Of a stretch of 64,000 bases of DNA, positions 37,088-50,041 are shown piece by piece (the first letter of the stretch is position 1; every line of letters begins with the position of its first letter). The stretch spans positions 248,001 through 312,000 of the forward strand of contig OZ025844.1 of NCBI GenBank assembly GCA_964019425.1. The letters run 5' to 3'. The notes beneath the pieces were generated by a model. That model did no database searches. It was given only the letters and a program-made list of their open reading frames with translations, and had not been told where the DNA came from. Source of the stretch: Flectonema sp. DT1601. Its lineage: Eukaryota > Euglenozoa > Diplonemea > Diplonemida > Diplonemidae. Position numbers and translations under genes: made by a program.

Positions 37088-40000
37088 TTATTTAATCGTC
37101 GTATCCGTATTCTCCCAGACAACCTGTTTTTGTGTTATAAAATTATAATAATAATTAATCCCGCACAAGAGAAGAGGATACTCCAGTTAAATAAATAAAA
37201 AAAATATATAAACAAAACCTTAGGAGGTTTTGGAACGGTTTCACCTTTCCTGTCTCTGGCGTAACCAAGATGTTGTTGAATATAACGACAGCCTTCTATC
37301 ACTGTGTCAACGTCAATGTGTGAATGTCCAAATATGTAAACTGTGTTGTGTTGAGTGTTGTGTTGTGTTTCGCATACTACCATAGTCAATAATATAATAA
37401 ATATCAAACCAGAAGATCCAATCAGCCGAGAGATCGTTTCCAAGGCTCGGGTTCCCATCACTCGTTGCAGTCGTTGCACACCTGGAAACAGATCAGTCCT
37501 TGGAGTAAAATGTGAAAAGGAAACTACAGCAAGTCCTTGTGCAGCCCAGTTTTGGAGTAAAGGTGTATTTAAACTGAGAAAGAACTCACCAATTCCATCA
37601 TGAATACTGCAGCGTTCTTGGTTTGGATCCCCAACAATCTTAGGCCACTTGCAGGCCCCATCGAAAACCAGAATATTTTTATCTGGAGCAGTGTCACCAA
37701 TTGCTGCAAAGTTTGACTGATACCAACTCTGTAAGGGACACACTACTACAGTACCACCAATAATACAAGGGACTGTTTGTATACCTTCTTCATGACATAT
37801 GTCCATAATACTAAAGAACTTCTCCACACTGTCTGGGACGTCTTTTCCCCATTGCCAAAGCTCATGATTACCAACACAATAAAAGACATGTTGAAAACTC
37901 TTTTTTAATAACATCAATGCGTACTGAAGTTGATCAAGTTTGGTACAAACATCACCAGCAACGATAAGAGTTCCAGTTGAGTAGGAGATTCCTTGATCAT
38001 CTACAGAAGGAAATGATTCTAACCAAGACATATTTACTTTATTATCGACATGTATATCAGAGATTACCCATATCCTTGAAGTAGCTTCCAGAACAGAGGG
38101 CTCAAATGTTTCTTGTGAACGAGAGTATCGACACCAATGTTGCTTCCATCGTTCTCTGTAAGATTCTTGTTCTGGAGTACCTCCCCATAGACTTCCATCG
38201 ATATGAGTAGCTGTAGTGTTAAATGATTGATGTAGAGCTTCTGTTAACGGTTCCATATGTGCGAGTGGGTCTTCCATTATAACGCTGCTCTCACAAGTGA
38301 TAGAATCATCAAATGGGAGATTGTCATCAGCTGAGTCACTCATTCCATCGATTGGTTTCAATAGCACCCCGAGACCTATTTCTGATCCTTCGACTAACAT
38401 CCATTCTTCTTCTTCAGAAGTACCAGCAACTCTTATCCATGGACCATGTTCTTGAAGGGATACTACGATGTCATTTACTTTTCTCCATCCGAGTTGTCTT
38501 GAGCTGATGTCAGGACTAACTCTTACTTTAACACCAGGAGTCCAAACCACTTTATACTTTCTTAATGGATGTGGTACTAAACTTGGTGAGGTTCCTGGTT
38601 CACTTACAGAGATCATTACTTCGTGAGGAAGTGCTCCGATTGGTCCTTCTCGTCCATCGTGTCTGGTCGCAGAGACGATAATTCTTCTCTGGCCTAAGTC
38701 ATCGACGTGTACCCCTGCGACCTTTCCCTTTTCCCCAGCAGGAACAGCTGTCACTCCTCCAAATATTAAATCTGACAGTACATCAACAGTTCTTCCATGA
38801 ACGAATTCACCAATTCGACAACACTCTAAACAAACATCGTGTTCACATTGAGTACAGTGATAGTAACTTGTCTTGTTTTGAAGATCTTCTTCTTCACAGA
38901 TGTCACAAGCTAAAATGAGTTCATCCTCATCCTGATCTTCTTCTCCATACGTCATGTAGGCTCTGACCGATTCAGGAACTCCTTTTATTCGAAGCATTCG
39001 ATGATTATTTGGACAAACTGGTGGTGCTTCTTTTTGAACTACGAGTTCGAAAGGTATGCCGCTTCCCATTAAAGGATTCAGTGCTTTAACGACATCCGCA
39101 AGAGATGAAATCTTTTCAGCATTTAGAGAAACCATGAGACCAACTTCCACACCAGCTTCCTTAGCAGCGCCATTATCACGTACTCCAGTTATTAGAACTT
39201 GAGACTTGCGATCTATTCCTCGAAGGTCAAGTCCAAGTTTTTCTGAAGGAGTATTTAATGTGAGAGAATAACTCTTTCTGGGACCCTGAGCTGCTTCTCG
39301 AAGACGCATTCTGAGACCTGTTTTCCCATACAGAGCAGCAACATCAACAGAACACCTTCCGTGTTTATCTCTGAGTGTACAGTCAGCTCCGTAGTTGAGA
39401 AGTAGTTCCGCCATCTCCGCCAATCCTTCTCTCGCAGCGATATGAAGAGCGGTGCTGCCTTCTGAGTTAGCTGCGTCAGGATCGACGCCGGCAGAGAGGA
39501 CTGCAACAACCTTTTCGATATCTCCATCACCAGCTGCCTCTATTGCTAAGTGTTCTGGTGGTGTTTCAGGTTTTACAACAGGTGGAGTGTTTGGTCGTGA
39601 AATAGGTTGTGAAGAAGTCTTTTGATTTCCATTATCAAAACCTTGTCTTATTAAATTTGTTAATTTACCGAGTGGCCATATTCTCTTTTGCTGCTGTTGC
39701 TGGTTTTGTTGAGTTGCAGCCGGAGGCTTTTCAACTTTATTGTTACGTCTTTGGGAGGCAATTCGAGACCAAACTTGTTTTGTATTCCAAGTTACGTCAT
39801 TGCCGTTCCAATCGCCTACGAGTTGTTCTCCATTTTTGCCTCGGAAGGTGACTCGACTGCCTGTTGCAGATATGACTGCTGGACTCCATGAGAAGTTTGT
39901 TCCTTTTACAGTAAGGCCTCCAGTCATTCTATTTGATACAGATAATTGATATCCAGTACTAGTGTCGTAGTATACTCCAACTAGATTATTAGATGCTAAT

Positions 40001-41772
40001 GAATTGTTTTCCATTGAACTGACGTGTGAGATCTCCCAAGGCATAGCACCGAGAGGACCACTTCTGTCATCAATTCTTTCTAATCCGCTGAGGACAACTC
40101 TCCTACTCCCGTCGGTGTATAACTTTTCTTTTTGTACCTTTGCGACTGCTCCCTTCTTGACAGCTATCTTTCCAGATACGATCAAGTCTTGAAGGACTTC
40201 TATCATGTCTCCGTTTTCGAAATTAGGATCTTTTTGAATGACAATTGTGAAGTTCTTTTGTTTACTCTCACGAATAGCTTTAATTGGACCAACCACGTCG
40301 GGTAGATTTCTAACAGCATTTCCATCAACTTGAACTATTAAACCTGTCACCACACCAGAACGATCACCTGCTCCACCTGGTGCTACTCCAGTTATTCGAA
40401 CTTCATCTCTTTTTTCTGTTCGGTGGATGTTAAGTCCAAGCTGTTCAGTACTCGACTGTAAATAAACTAAACAAACTTTTCTAGGTCCCTGCATTCTCGA
40501 CCTAATCAGATTTCGAACTTCAGGAAACCCTGAAATCTGAGCTGTTTCAGCTGCTGTCATTCCGAACATGTCTTTACAAGTTGTGTCACATCCGAGTGAT
40601 AAAAGAAGTGAAACAATTTCCATATCTCCCATCTTTGATGCAACGTGAAGTGCTGTTTGACCGATGGCCGATTTGATGTCAGGAGCGTCAGCGAACCTGC
40701 GAATATCATTCAAACGTCGAAGGGAGACTGCACGATGAAGATTTTGTTTATGATAACTTGTGATGTATGTTGTTAAGAAATCTCGTGATGCTTTCACTCC
40801 TTGAAGATATTTAGATCTCAATCCGCACCCAACACCAATAATCTGAACTCCATAGTTAGCCACCCACTCCATTACAGAACATGTAAATGCTTCTGAGTCG
40901 AGGGATTCAAAATTCCAATAAGGATTATAAAATGATCCGTGCATTGGATAGGCTCCAAGAATACCAGTCCAACCTCCGTCTCTAATCGACTGCAGTGCTG
41001 CTGACACAAGTTTTATTGGAGTGTGATGAACCGTAACAGCAACAACACGAGGTCTATTTCTAACAAGAGATCTGACGGCATCACTAAGAAGAGTGGTACC
41101 AGTTCCTCCTATGTGTAGTGGAACACTGGTAGTGACGTCTTTGTATAGTTTTTGAGCAAATTTTGAATTCGCAGAGTGAGGAAGAGAGAAGGATAATATC
41201 ACAGGTAATCCAACTGAACAGGCAGCATCGATTGCACGAGTTCCGTGGGTGGTGTCCCAAATCATTTCAACTAGGATGACATCACAACCTGCATCAGCAA
41301 GAATACGACAATGACTTCTAGCATTAGAACCTTCTTCTTCAGATGATGGCCATACTCCTGCTGATACTTCTGATCCAGCTGGCATTAGTGGTGGATGACA
41401 TGATAGAGATCCTGCGACTAATGTATTCGGAGAATGTTCATCCCTCGCTGATATTGCAATCCTCACTGCTTCTCTGGTGTACTTATGACTGTCAGATATC
41501 AATGCCGCATTCATTATTGTTGAAGATGTTGAATACGTGTTCGCTACAATAATATCAGCTCCTGACAACAAACCTGAGTCGTGTACAGCTCGTACTTCAT
41601 CTGGGTACTCTAGAGAGGCCTTCCCACACCAGACTTTTTCATCGACTGCCTTCTTCCCAACATGTCGCTCTACTTCTGTTGAAATACATCCGTCGATTAG
41701 TGCAATGTTGTTGTGTCCTACGATTCCCTTTTCCAGTACTCTCCATTTCCTCCATCTGTCCTTGTCATTCAT
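37088..41772 (-). CDS. Homocysteine methyltransferase-like / ankyrin-PDZ / metallophosphoesterase fusion
   Basis: Exons 41772-37410, 37340-37219 and 37123-37088, 1,506 residues. Residues 1-335 resemble homocysteine S-methyltransferases (barrel start ALIDGCIST, middle LVEMIWDT), but the usual zinc cysteines are changed. Two copies of one cassette follow: ankyrin repeats, then a PDZ domain (EQLGLNI; EKLGLDL), then a small beta-barrel (EVLQDLIVSGK; DVLSDLIFGG). Copy one spans about 365-600, copy two about 760-1120. The second copy carries an inserted zinc module (CPNNH...CDIC...YHCTQCEHDVCLECC). An SH3-like segment (about 1125-1180) precedes a C-terminal metallophosphoesterase with VISDIHVD, VAGD, GNHELW and FGHSHID, the full metal-binding set. 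The introns use GTTTGA and GTTTTG donors, unlike GTATGT elsewhere, but both restore family sequence (VYIFGHSH; PKVVWEN). Acceptor TTCTCCCTTCAG ends at 41784. Confidence 0.85.
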
Positions 41773-41786
41773 ACGACATATACCTG

Positions 41787-42301
41787 AAGGGAGAATTGAT
41801 TTAAAGATTCCTTTTTATGGTAAATTAAAAATACTTTTTAGCAATTGGTCGGTTCCACGTTTGGTCAGAAAGGGTTCAAGATATACAAACGGCAGGTTGG
41901 AAACTACTTTTTCAAAACAACACATGCTAGCAGATTGCACGGCAGAATGTTCATTCAATCAATCAATCCCACCGCTGGTCCTTTTTCTACCGTCTGCTCT
42001 CGTGTGTTGTTCAGCAGAACCACTTGAAGAGTAAGCTGACTGACAGTCCTTCGCCAATATTGCGACTGTAGAACCGACTGACAGCATAATAAGGAACTGG
42101 AATAATAAAACTCACCGCGTGATGTGTTGCGTTCACTCGACTCTTCTAAAGAGTCAACAACCTGCTAATTGGGAACATTGAGCCACACGTTGATGTGGTC
42201 ATTCTGTTTTATCATTTTCTCTGACGCTATTGAAAAGGCTACGCGAGTTGGTCACAAGACTATTGCAGTTTTTATGAGATGACCACACTAATTGAGTTGC
42301 C
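41787..42301. other. Intergenic, no gene seen
   Basis: Short open frames on the plus strand here are not supported by splice signals or a family. It probably contains the 3'UTR of the small membrane protein gene. Confidence 0.4.
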
Positions 42302-42687
42302 TCACTTTGAAGACATCGCTGCGCGCATCGTTTTTGCACTCTCGTTGTGACTCTCCATCGAATCCCACGCTGAAAGTTTCACTTCCAACATGGTTTCCTT
42401 TTGTTGTGTTATTTCCTCTTCAATATTTGGATACCTCATGGATAGTCCTTTACTGTATTTATGATATGCTACTGCACTGAACGTTCCGTACACCACAAAG
42501 AAAATAGCGAATTGGTTGTTGTTGGCCTGTTTGGTTTAAATTGTTAAATACTACTTCCCTCTGTCGCACCTCATTGAAACTAAAATAAAAAAGCAAAACA
42601 CACCAACCCACGAAGGGATTCACGGGCACTCTGCCCATGTCTTACCCTACGGGCCAGAGGTAGTAGTTTCTGGATAAGTGATTCCAT
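42302..42687 (-). CDS. Small single-pass membrane protein
   Basis: Two exons, 42687-42604 and 42526-42302, giving 102 residues, TGA stop. Acceptor TTTAAACCAAACAG is the strong A-rich type. The donor GTGTGT gives a 77 bp intron, matching local intron size; a second choice, GTAAGA, would end exon 1 at 42646 and shorten the protein by 14 residues. The N-terminus is basic and free of acids at first (QKLLPLARRVRHGQSAR), as in mitochondrial targeting peptides. One membrane helix follows (NQFAIFFVVYGTFSAVAY), then a charged helical tail. I do not recognise the family; a mitochondrial inner-membrane subunit would fit. Acceptor TTTTACTCATTCAG ends at 42696, eight bases before the ATG. Confidence 0.6.
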
Positions 42688-42698
42688 ATTAATATCTG

Positions 42699-43202
42699 AA
42701 TGAGTAAAATAAATGATTCAGCAGAACAATGCAACACATCCATCTGACGAAACGGATCTCATCTGCGAGACTGGTGCCTGTTGCTGTAAGAATGTGAAAT
42801 AACTATCGCGTTACGAAGTACAACAACTCAATCATACACACCTTGCACATTAAAACAAGGGAAGGGGGGAGGGTTTACATAAGAGGAATCTCACGCGAAA
42901 ACTCGGAGAAATCGTATCGGGCTAGACCCTCAAAGGGTCGGCACATTCAGTTTAGTGAAGCTTGTGAAATGCGACATCCTAAACCCTCTTCACTCCACCA
43001 ACGTGAAATCGTTTGTCGTCAATATATTTAGTTAAGACTAGAGTACTATCTGATTACGTATTGAGTAGAAATAATACTCAAACACAAACAACAGAACAAA
43101 CAAGATAAGAATAGGCGCTTATCACACCCAAGAATTTTATGTATCAGACGCACCAGTCGCTACTCGCAAACATAACAATCCAGCCGACTATATAATGGAT
43201 TG
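42699..43202. other. Intergenic, no gene seen
   Basis: No exon recognised. It should hold the profilin 3'UTR and the leader of the small membrane protein gene. Confidence 0.4.
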
Positions 43203-43604
43203 TTAGGCTCCTGCTCCAACGAGGTACTCAACAAGACCTTCAGTGACCATATTACAGTCACTTGGAGTAATTCCTTTACTGTAGAGCCCGATGACTATTG
43301 TTGTTGTTGCTTGAGCTATACAAATACCTCCTTCTCCTTTCTTACCGTAGACTAGACCATCATCAAGCATCGCTCTGAGGCAGAAATGTTTAACTCCACT
43401 GACGACAATCCCATTGGACTGGAATGCACCAGCGTCTTGATCTTCAAATGCGGTTGCGATTACTTTACACTCCTGAGGAGTGATTCTTAATTCAGGTGTG
43501 TATGCGTAGATCTCACCACCTAATCCCATAATTATACCTCCCGAACACATTCCACTGCCGACGAGTACCTCATCAACGAAAGGCTGCCAAGGACCAGCCG
43601 GCAT
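43203..43604 (-). CDS. Profilin
   Basis: An intact 133-residue profilin in one exon, TAA stop. Profilin binds actin monomers, poly-proline and phosphoinositides and feeds actin assembly. It shows the family start (WQPFVDEVL), the central GGEIYAYTPEL strand, GIVVSGVKHFCLRA, VYGKKGEGGICIA and a closing helix ending in VEYLVG. The length is normal. The start at 43604 is chosen because acceptor TTTTGTTTCTCAG ends at 43627; the frame open beyond it encodes no profilin sequence. The next gene upstream stops at 43743, so only 115 bp separate that stop from this acceptor. Confidence 0.93.
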   Translation of the reverse strand: MPAGPWQPFVDEVLVGSGMCSGGIIMGLGGEIYAYTPELRITPQECKVIATAFEDQDAGAFQSNGIVVSGVKHFCLRAMLDDGLVYGKKGEGGICIAQATTTIVIGLYSKGITPSDCNMVTEGLVEYLVGAGA

Positions 43605-43742
43605 ATTTGAGAAAGTTGGTTTAGTTCTGAGAAACAAAAGATTTGTTATATAAAATAAACACGTAATTAGCAATATCAATTGGTGCATGCTTCTAACAGC
43701 TACAAAATAGTAATGTTTTCTTATGTACATCATTAACTGCTT

Positions 43743-44378
43743 TCATTCTTGAAATCTCCTTGAGAATTTATTCTCATCCATTTTGAACTCATTTCCATCA
43801 AAACTTCGCATCCTTCCATAGACAGGGGTCTCAGAATATACGGTTTTGGTATTAAATACTTTCTTAGGTAACGGGACACCATTTTCTGAGAACGTTTCCA
43901 GATTTCCACGCAACCCGAAATTCTCAGAGTTTATAAACTTCAAGGCACCCCATCCTGAGATCATCTGACCTATTACGAAATGATTGCTGTCACTGTTTGA
44001 CATTAGAATGCCGAAATCAAGTTTATCACTTGGTGACAACGCTACTACATCACCGAGTAAGCCTGGTTTGATGAATACAGAGTGGTCTACTTCTGGTGGG
44101 ATTTCTATTTTACCCGAAATGTTTTGAAATATCAAAACTGAATTCCGAATTGCAGAGCAAGTTATGTTTTCCTTCGCCGTCAACCTTTTAGCAATAGCTG
44201 ACATTTCTCTTGGCATTTTATCTGAAAACAGTTCCAGTTGTAGTTTAGATACTCCGACAGAACCTCCATCTTGTGCATTACACTCGACTGATGCATTGAT
44301 GATGGTATTTGTTGACTGATGAGGTCTGCCACACCATCCTTTACCCATTCGTAAAGCTAGGTAACGAGCAGTATCCAT
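43743..44378 (-). CDS. Divergent cyclophilin-like protein
   Basis: A single exon of 211 residues. Weak but ordered similarity to cyclophilin-type prolyl isomerases: SKLQLELFSDKMPREMSAIA at about residues 44-63 matches the first strand and helix, and FGILMSNSDSNHFVIGQMIS near 120-140 aligns with the core where true enzymes have MAN and SQFFI. The catalytic Arg and the Gln of the active site are not evident, so it may be inactive. The long C-terminal 60 residues are extra. The ATG at 44378 lies 15 bases after acceptor TTTTTTTTCAG (ending at 44394). Directly upstream of profilin on the same strand with a very short gap. The family call is tentative; the gene itself is well supported. Confidence 0.5.
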   Translation of the reverse strand: MDTARYLALRMGKGWCGRPHQSTNTIINASVECNAQDGGSVGVSKLQLELFSDKMPREMSAIAKRLTAKENITCSAIRNSVLIFQNISGKIEIPPEVDHSVFIKPGLLGDVVALSPSDKLDFGILMSNSDSNHFVIGQMISGWGALKFINSENFGLRGNLETFSENGVPLPKKVFNTKTVYSETPVYGRMRSFDGNEFKMDENKFSRRFQE

Positions 44379-44396
44379 TTCTTTTTATTGAAACTG

Positions 44397-44929
44397 AAAA
44401 AAAAAGAAATGGGGGTAATTTGATACCGCATTCTTAAGCTCAAAGGAATTTCCGGAGGGAAAAAAACATCGATCCTTTTTTTAAGTCCGAACCACCCGAT
44501 TTGCTGCACATTACCTCCGTCGGACATTTATTATTTTTGCTGAGAGGAAAAAAAAAAAAAAAAAAAAAAATTGTTGTGGAAATATCATCTGCAGGTCTAC
44601 AACAAAAATCAAATGAAAAAGCAATGGATAGATAAAGCATACAAACGAGAATCCCGCCTCTTCTCTTGTGTTTGTGTAGCAAAAAAAAAAAAAAAAAAAA
44701 ATGAAAAAAAGGAAAAAACGGAATGGAAAAAGAGAGAAAAGGCGGGGACGAGGTGAAGACCAAGGATACTTTGTCCAAGGCATGAATTAACTCCTTAATG
44801 TCGGAAGAAATAGCAACAAGGAGGAGTAGATTTTTTTTTTTTTTTTTTTTTTCTTTTCCAAAACTAGCATATTGGGAAATACGGTGACAAGTAATCACAC
44901 GTCTCCCAAAACTAAAAAAACTGAGAAGG

Positions 44930-44966
<37 letters not shown>

Positions 44967-47900
44967 TTAAGTTGATACTGTATTATCAAGGGGGAAAAAA
45001 AAGGCGGGGTCATATTCTTTTTTTGTTATTGTTTAAGGAAATCGTGGTCATATATTGCTCGGTTTCGGGCAAAAAAGGTTCAAGAACGACTCACAAGTTA
45101 TGCCAAGGCATAAGAATAAATAAGTAGCGTGTTGTTTATTGCCGTGCTTTCATTACGGATGAACACCAGCGAAGTACGAAAGACAACAGTAAGAAACGAA
45201 CCCACAAAAAAAAAGCGGAAAACTATAAATGAGCCAAGTCACAGAGTTAGATAAAAACGCAAAAATTATTTTCGTACTCCAGCCTACTAAGAGCCTCACT
45301 TGTTGATTTCTGTTACCATCAGACTAGAATAAAGTGCTGTAGTAGTGCAGATGCTCAAAACAATACTGAATGAGTCAAACTAAGAACACGTCATGTAATT
45401 CACTGAGTGGGGTCTTATGGTAATTTGAGACCAACACAAGATTCCCACAAACAGGATTTTCGCGAAGTGTTTCAAATTTCCAAGCCGACGAAATACAAAA
45501 AAACAACAAGGGAGAGGGTTATATTTCTGGTAAACAAAAAAAAAACTGTAACCAGCAGGACATGCGATTAGCGATAGCACCATAATACGTTACAGTTGCC
45601 TGTGGCTAATCTCGGCATTGGCTCCATGCTGAGTTTCCCTCAGACTCAGATGTGTCTGCGTGAAGGACTATTTACGAGAAATAAAAAAGAAAACTCTGCG
45701 AAAAATAAGGATATATCTCATTAGTCCCCTTGTCGAAGTAAAAAGGTTTCAGGGAGCATTAATGTCCGGAAGCACGCATTGAAAAATTTGTTTTTATGTA
45801 TATGTGCAGTGACCATAAAATCTCTGCTGAAATAAATCTGACTAATTAAAAGTGAAAACAAAATGAAACGGTACGATTGCCTCTGATGCGCTCCCTCCTC
45901 AGTGGGCCTATTGGAGAAATGAAATTGCTGTGGTGTATCATAAAAGAACCGATTTGAGTTTGTGTCCTAATAGATACAGTGACTAAAGTCCTCGGGGGGG
46001 AAAACAATAGAACAAGAAAAAAAAAAAAAGAAGGGGGAAAAGAAAAAAAAAATAGATACGAAGTAATCACACGTGTACTTCTCGGAGTGGACCATGGTCG
46101 GATTTTTTATTTTAACTTTTATGGACGCTTAAAATTAAAAATGCAAGTTTTTCTTCACTTCTAGAAAGAAGCAAACAGCCAAAAGTTTTGGAATGCACTT
46201 AAATCGTATTCTACCGAATGACGTGTTAGTTGAGTCTAACTAACACTGGTCACGTAGATATGAATTCTAGTGAAGGTTGTCACAAAAAGTGTATCGATCA
46301 CAAGACCACTCCAAGAACGAAGTGAAGAAGACGACATGTGGTTGATATTTATTTTTATTTAAAATCCGCCCAATTAATTAATTTAGCCTATATATATATA
46401 TATTATCATGATTTTTATCCCGGGGGGTTGAATGTTTGAATTTGTAAAATACAACTGTTTTGTATCGCGTAACATAGCGATGGTTTAACATCTGTTAAGG
46501 ATACAGTGACTATGGTGATGCTTAACTTAGCCTTTTAAAGTAACTATTAGGTTTCGAGAGTAATCCATATACCTCTTACCTCTATTCTCTCATCATCAGT
46601 ATGGTGTAGAAGTAAGTCAATCAATTATTTAGACTGAAGCACTCCAGTTTGCAGGACTGGAGTGTATCCCGGGGGGGAAAAAAAAAAAAAAAAAAAAAGT
46701 TTTTATCTGTTTTTCTTCTTCTTTTCTTTTTCCGTTTTCACTAATCCTTACCTTTAAGGTACGTACTGGTTCTTCAAGAGGGAAACACCATTTTATAAAC
46801 TGCTCAAGAATTGGAACCCGGTGGGTCGGTTTTGTTGAAACTACAGCCCCTCCAGTGACTTTTCATACAACATTGAGCATGGATAGTTCATTTGTAGAGG
46901 TAGCAGAATAAGCTTAAAATTATAATTGCTCAAAACCCCAAGAAACCCAGGTGGACGTAAAGATAAAAAGTTGTAAACATCGTAGGTAAACGTTAAGAAA
47001 TGGCGTTCCTTTTTTTCCCCAGCCTTTTTTTTTCCCCCCCCCTCCCTTCGTCGGTCAGGGGAAAAAAAAAAAAAAAAAAAAATGAGGGAAAGATGAGAAA
47101 GGAAATTGCAGCGCGATGAAGGAACAAAAAAAACGATTTTCTGTTTCATTGTCCTTGCGCAAGCAAAGAAATAAAGGGAGAGGGAAAACGTTCTCTGGAT
47201 AAACTCTCTTTTGCAGATACATTCAAACTGAGGGATACATTTATTTTTATTTTTTCTTTTTTTTATATTTTAAGAATACGTTTTTCGCGTATTCCTTATG
47301 TTGAAAAAGAGCGTTAAATACTAAGCTTACCGCAGTATAGTGGATCGTAGAGACACAACTGCTGAAAAGGTCGATTAAGTTGCTGGTGCAATAGGGAATT
47401 TCTTTTATTTATCCAAGTCAGGGAAGCCACACTTCAGGAAAATCTCACCTACAGACTAACTAGCATTTTCCCCGAAGAAAATAACAACCCAAACCCACTG
47501 TGTGCACATAGCAGGCAGTGTCGGAAATGGCTGAGAATTACCTTGTCAACGAGCTCAGATGCACCAGCTTTTAGACGTCCTTACCAGAGGAACATTAATA
47601 CTGCTTGCAAACAGGGGTTTGTCTTTGACAACTGGGAGAATATGAGTGAGGAGAGGGAATTAATTTTCGATTAGTATAAAAAAAACTATACCTTATTGTA
47701 CTACACATTTATACTTTTTTTTTTTTTTTTTTTTTTTTTTTCTTCTTTTCTTTTTTTTTTTTTTCCTCTTGGCCTCATCCGCTAGCTTTGTAAAATATTA
47801 TTCTTTAAAAAAGTCAGCTACCCAGAAGATTTTTGACATATGAGAAGACTCATTAAATAAGGTACCGTCTGTGAGTATCTGGTGGCCTCTAGACCACCAA

Positions 47901-50010
47901 TCCGATCCTCAAAAAATCGATTTCCAGATCTAGTTTACCCTCAAACACATCACCAGTTTTATTATTTTGGAATATTTCCTGTAACCCCAGATACCCACAG
48001 ACAAAGAGCGGTACCCTACCTAATGCGGGATCTCAATATATTATCAGCGAAATCAGATAAGACAAACTTATCATTAGTGGCCGTTATTTCCACGAACTAT
48101 ATATTGGTACTGTTGTTGTTATTTGTTGGTTTTTTTTTTTTTTTTTTTTCTCCCATTCTCCAAAAGTTCTCCAGAGCCTACTGCTAAATGAGGTGAGGTT
48201 TAAAAAAAAATTATATAGTTTTTTTTTTTTTTTTTTTTTTTTTTTTGTTCCTCCCTGAAGGAAAATGAACGGGAAAAAAAAGTGGTCAGCCGGTCCCACT
48301 TATGTAATACGGTACAAGTCCCAGAGAGAGATTTGTCAAAAAAAAAAAAAAAAAAAAAAGGGGGGAAAAAAATAAATTGGAACAAAACAAGAGGGGGGCT
48401 CGAGACATAACAGAGAAAAAGTTGAAAAAAAAAAGGTAATCGCAGCCTTCCTGATACCTTCGTAGACGTAAGCTTCTCGTGTGGGACGAAAACGGACGGG
48501 GAGTCTATCTGGCTACACATGTAGGATTAGACCTTGTACACCCTTTCAAGGTAATAAAAGGTTATTGAGAAGGGAGGAAAAAGAAAAAAGAAAAAGCAAC
48601 CAGGGCAATACAATGCGAAAACATAGTTACATATTGAAGAAGAAAAAAGAAAAACATAAAAAAATAAAAATAAAAATGGAAAAAGTGTTGCAAGTTCGGT
48701 TGATTCCCGAACTCGAAATCTACATGCTTGGCAAGTGCCGCACGCTGGGAGCTGCAAAAACCTGAAGGCCTGAAAAGGTTTGCAAATTTTCTTTTTTTTT
48801 TTTTTTTTCTTTTTGAATAATTAACAATCACAACCACGTGATCCAGTTTTTTTTTTCCTAAAAAACTGGGGGGAAAAAAATCTTTCTGCGCATTACCTTG
48901 ACATTCTTTCATGACATCAAAATAAACGCTAGGGATAAACCATACAAGGATCCCAGTTCATGTTGTTTTTCAGGTTCTTTCAGGCGCTAACTCTCGCAGG
49001 CGTGGACTACTCGCCGTTAGGGGTACTGAACTGGACAGATCAGATGAAAAAAAGAAAAGAGACAACAAATTATTCTTTTTTTCAATCTTTTTGAGTTTTT
49101 TTTTTTTTTTTTCCCTCATTGAAGTTCCCCTCAACTACAATCAAAACTGTCTTTAAAATTTCTTTGTTTTTTTTTTTTTTTTTTTTTTTTCCACTACTGA
49201 TTAGTGCGCCAGGATCTGAGATTTGAGCAACCTTCACGTTCACGCCATTTAAAGCTTGAGATAGGCACGAGGAAACGAAATCTTAGTTTCTCACATTTCA
49301 CTAACGAGAAGAGACCTCTCGCCAACGATGACGAGCAGCTGCGTTCATCCACAGACAGCCAACCCAACCCAGTAATAAAAAACGAGAGGGGAAAAGGGAG
49401 TGAGGTGATTGAGTCAGTCAACAAAATCGCGAAAAACAGAAATATTTATGTAAAAAAAATAAAAAAAAAAGGATGCGACTTTTCTTTTTTTCTTTTTTTG
49501 CAGAGAAATAAATGAAATGAAATACCCTTCAGATCTTTCAGGGAAAAGCCAACTTTGTTTCCTAAAATTATTTTTGACAGCACGTGGACGTCCTACTAAA
49601 TTAACCAAGAAAACAGCAGCATAGTTGGCCATCACCAGATTCACTCAAAGGCAAAACAAGAATAATGATTAAAAAGCATTGCAAGAATAGGTAACAATCA
49701 AGAATAATAAAAAACAGCAGTAAAAGACACGCGCATGATGAATCTAGCGTAATAGATAATGCATTGCAGAATATTTCGACCTGCATGGAATTCCAGTACA
49801 AATTCCTTTTTTGTAAATAGAAAGTATTTCGAGAAGAGAAAAAGCTTTTGTTCGGTTTGTACAACACGAGTGACAGCTTTTCCAATCTATGAATTAGAAT
49901 AATAAAAAAATAAAATAATAAACGTTTGGATGACATAAAAAAAAGAATACAACAAAACACTAATATAGATCTTGTTCTTATACACTGATACCGAGAAGCA
50001 GAAAATAGAA

Positions 50011-50041
<31 letters not shown>

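Noticed and set aside
44440-44898. Phe/Lys-rich open frames of 90-150 codons
   Set aside because: They are translations of A and T runs with no splice or family support; the same applies to many frames between 44.4 and 62 kb.
48690-48770. tRNA-like GGCACTTGCCAAGC on the minus strand
   Set aside because: Neither the acceptor nor the T stem pairs, so no cloverleaf forms.
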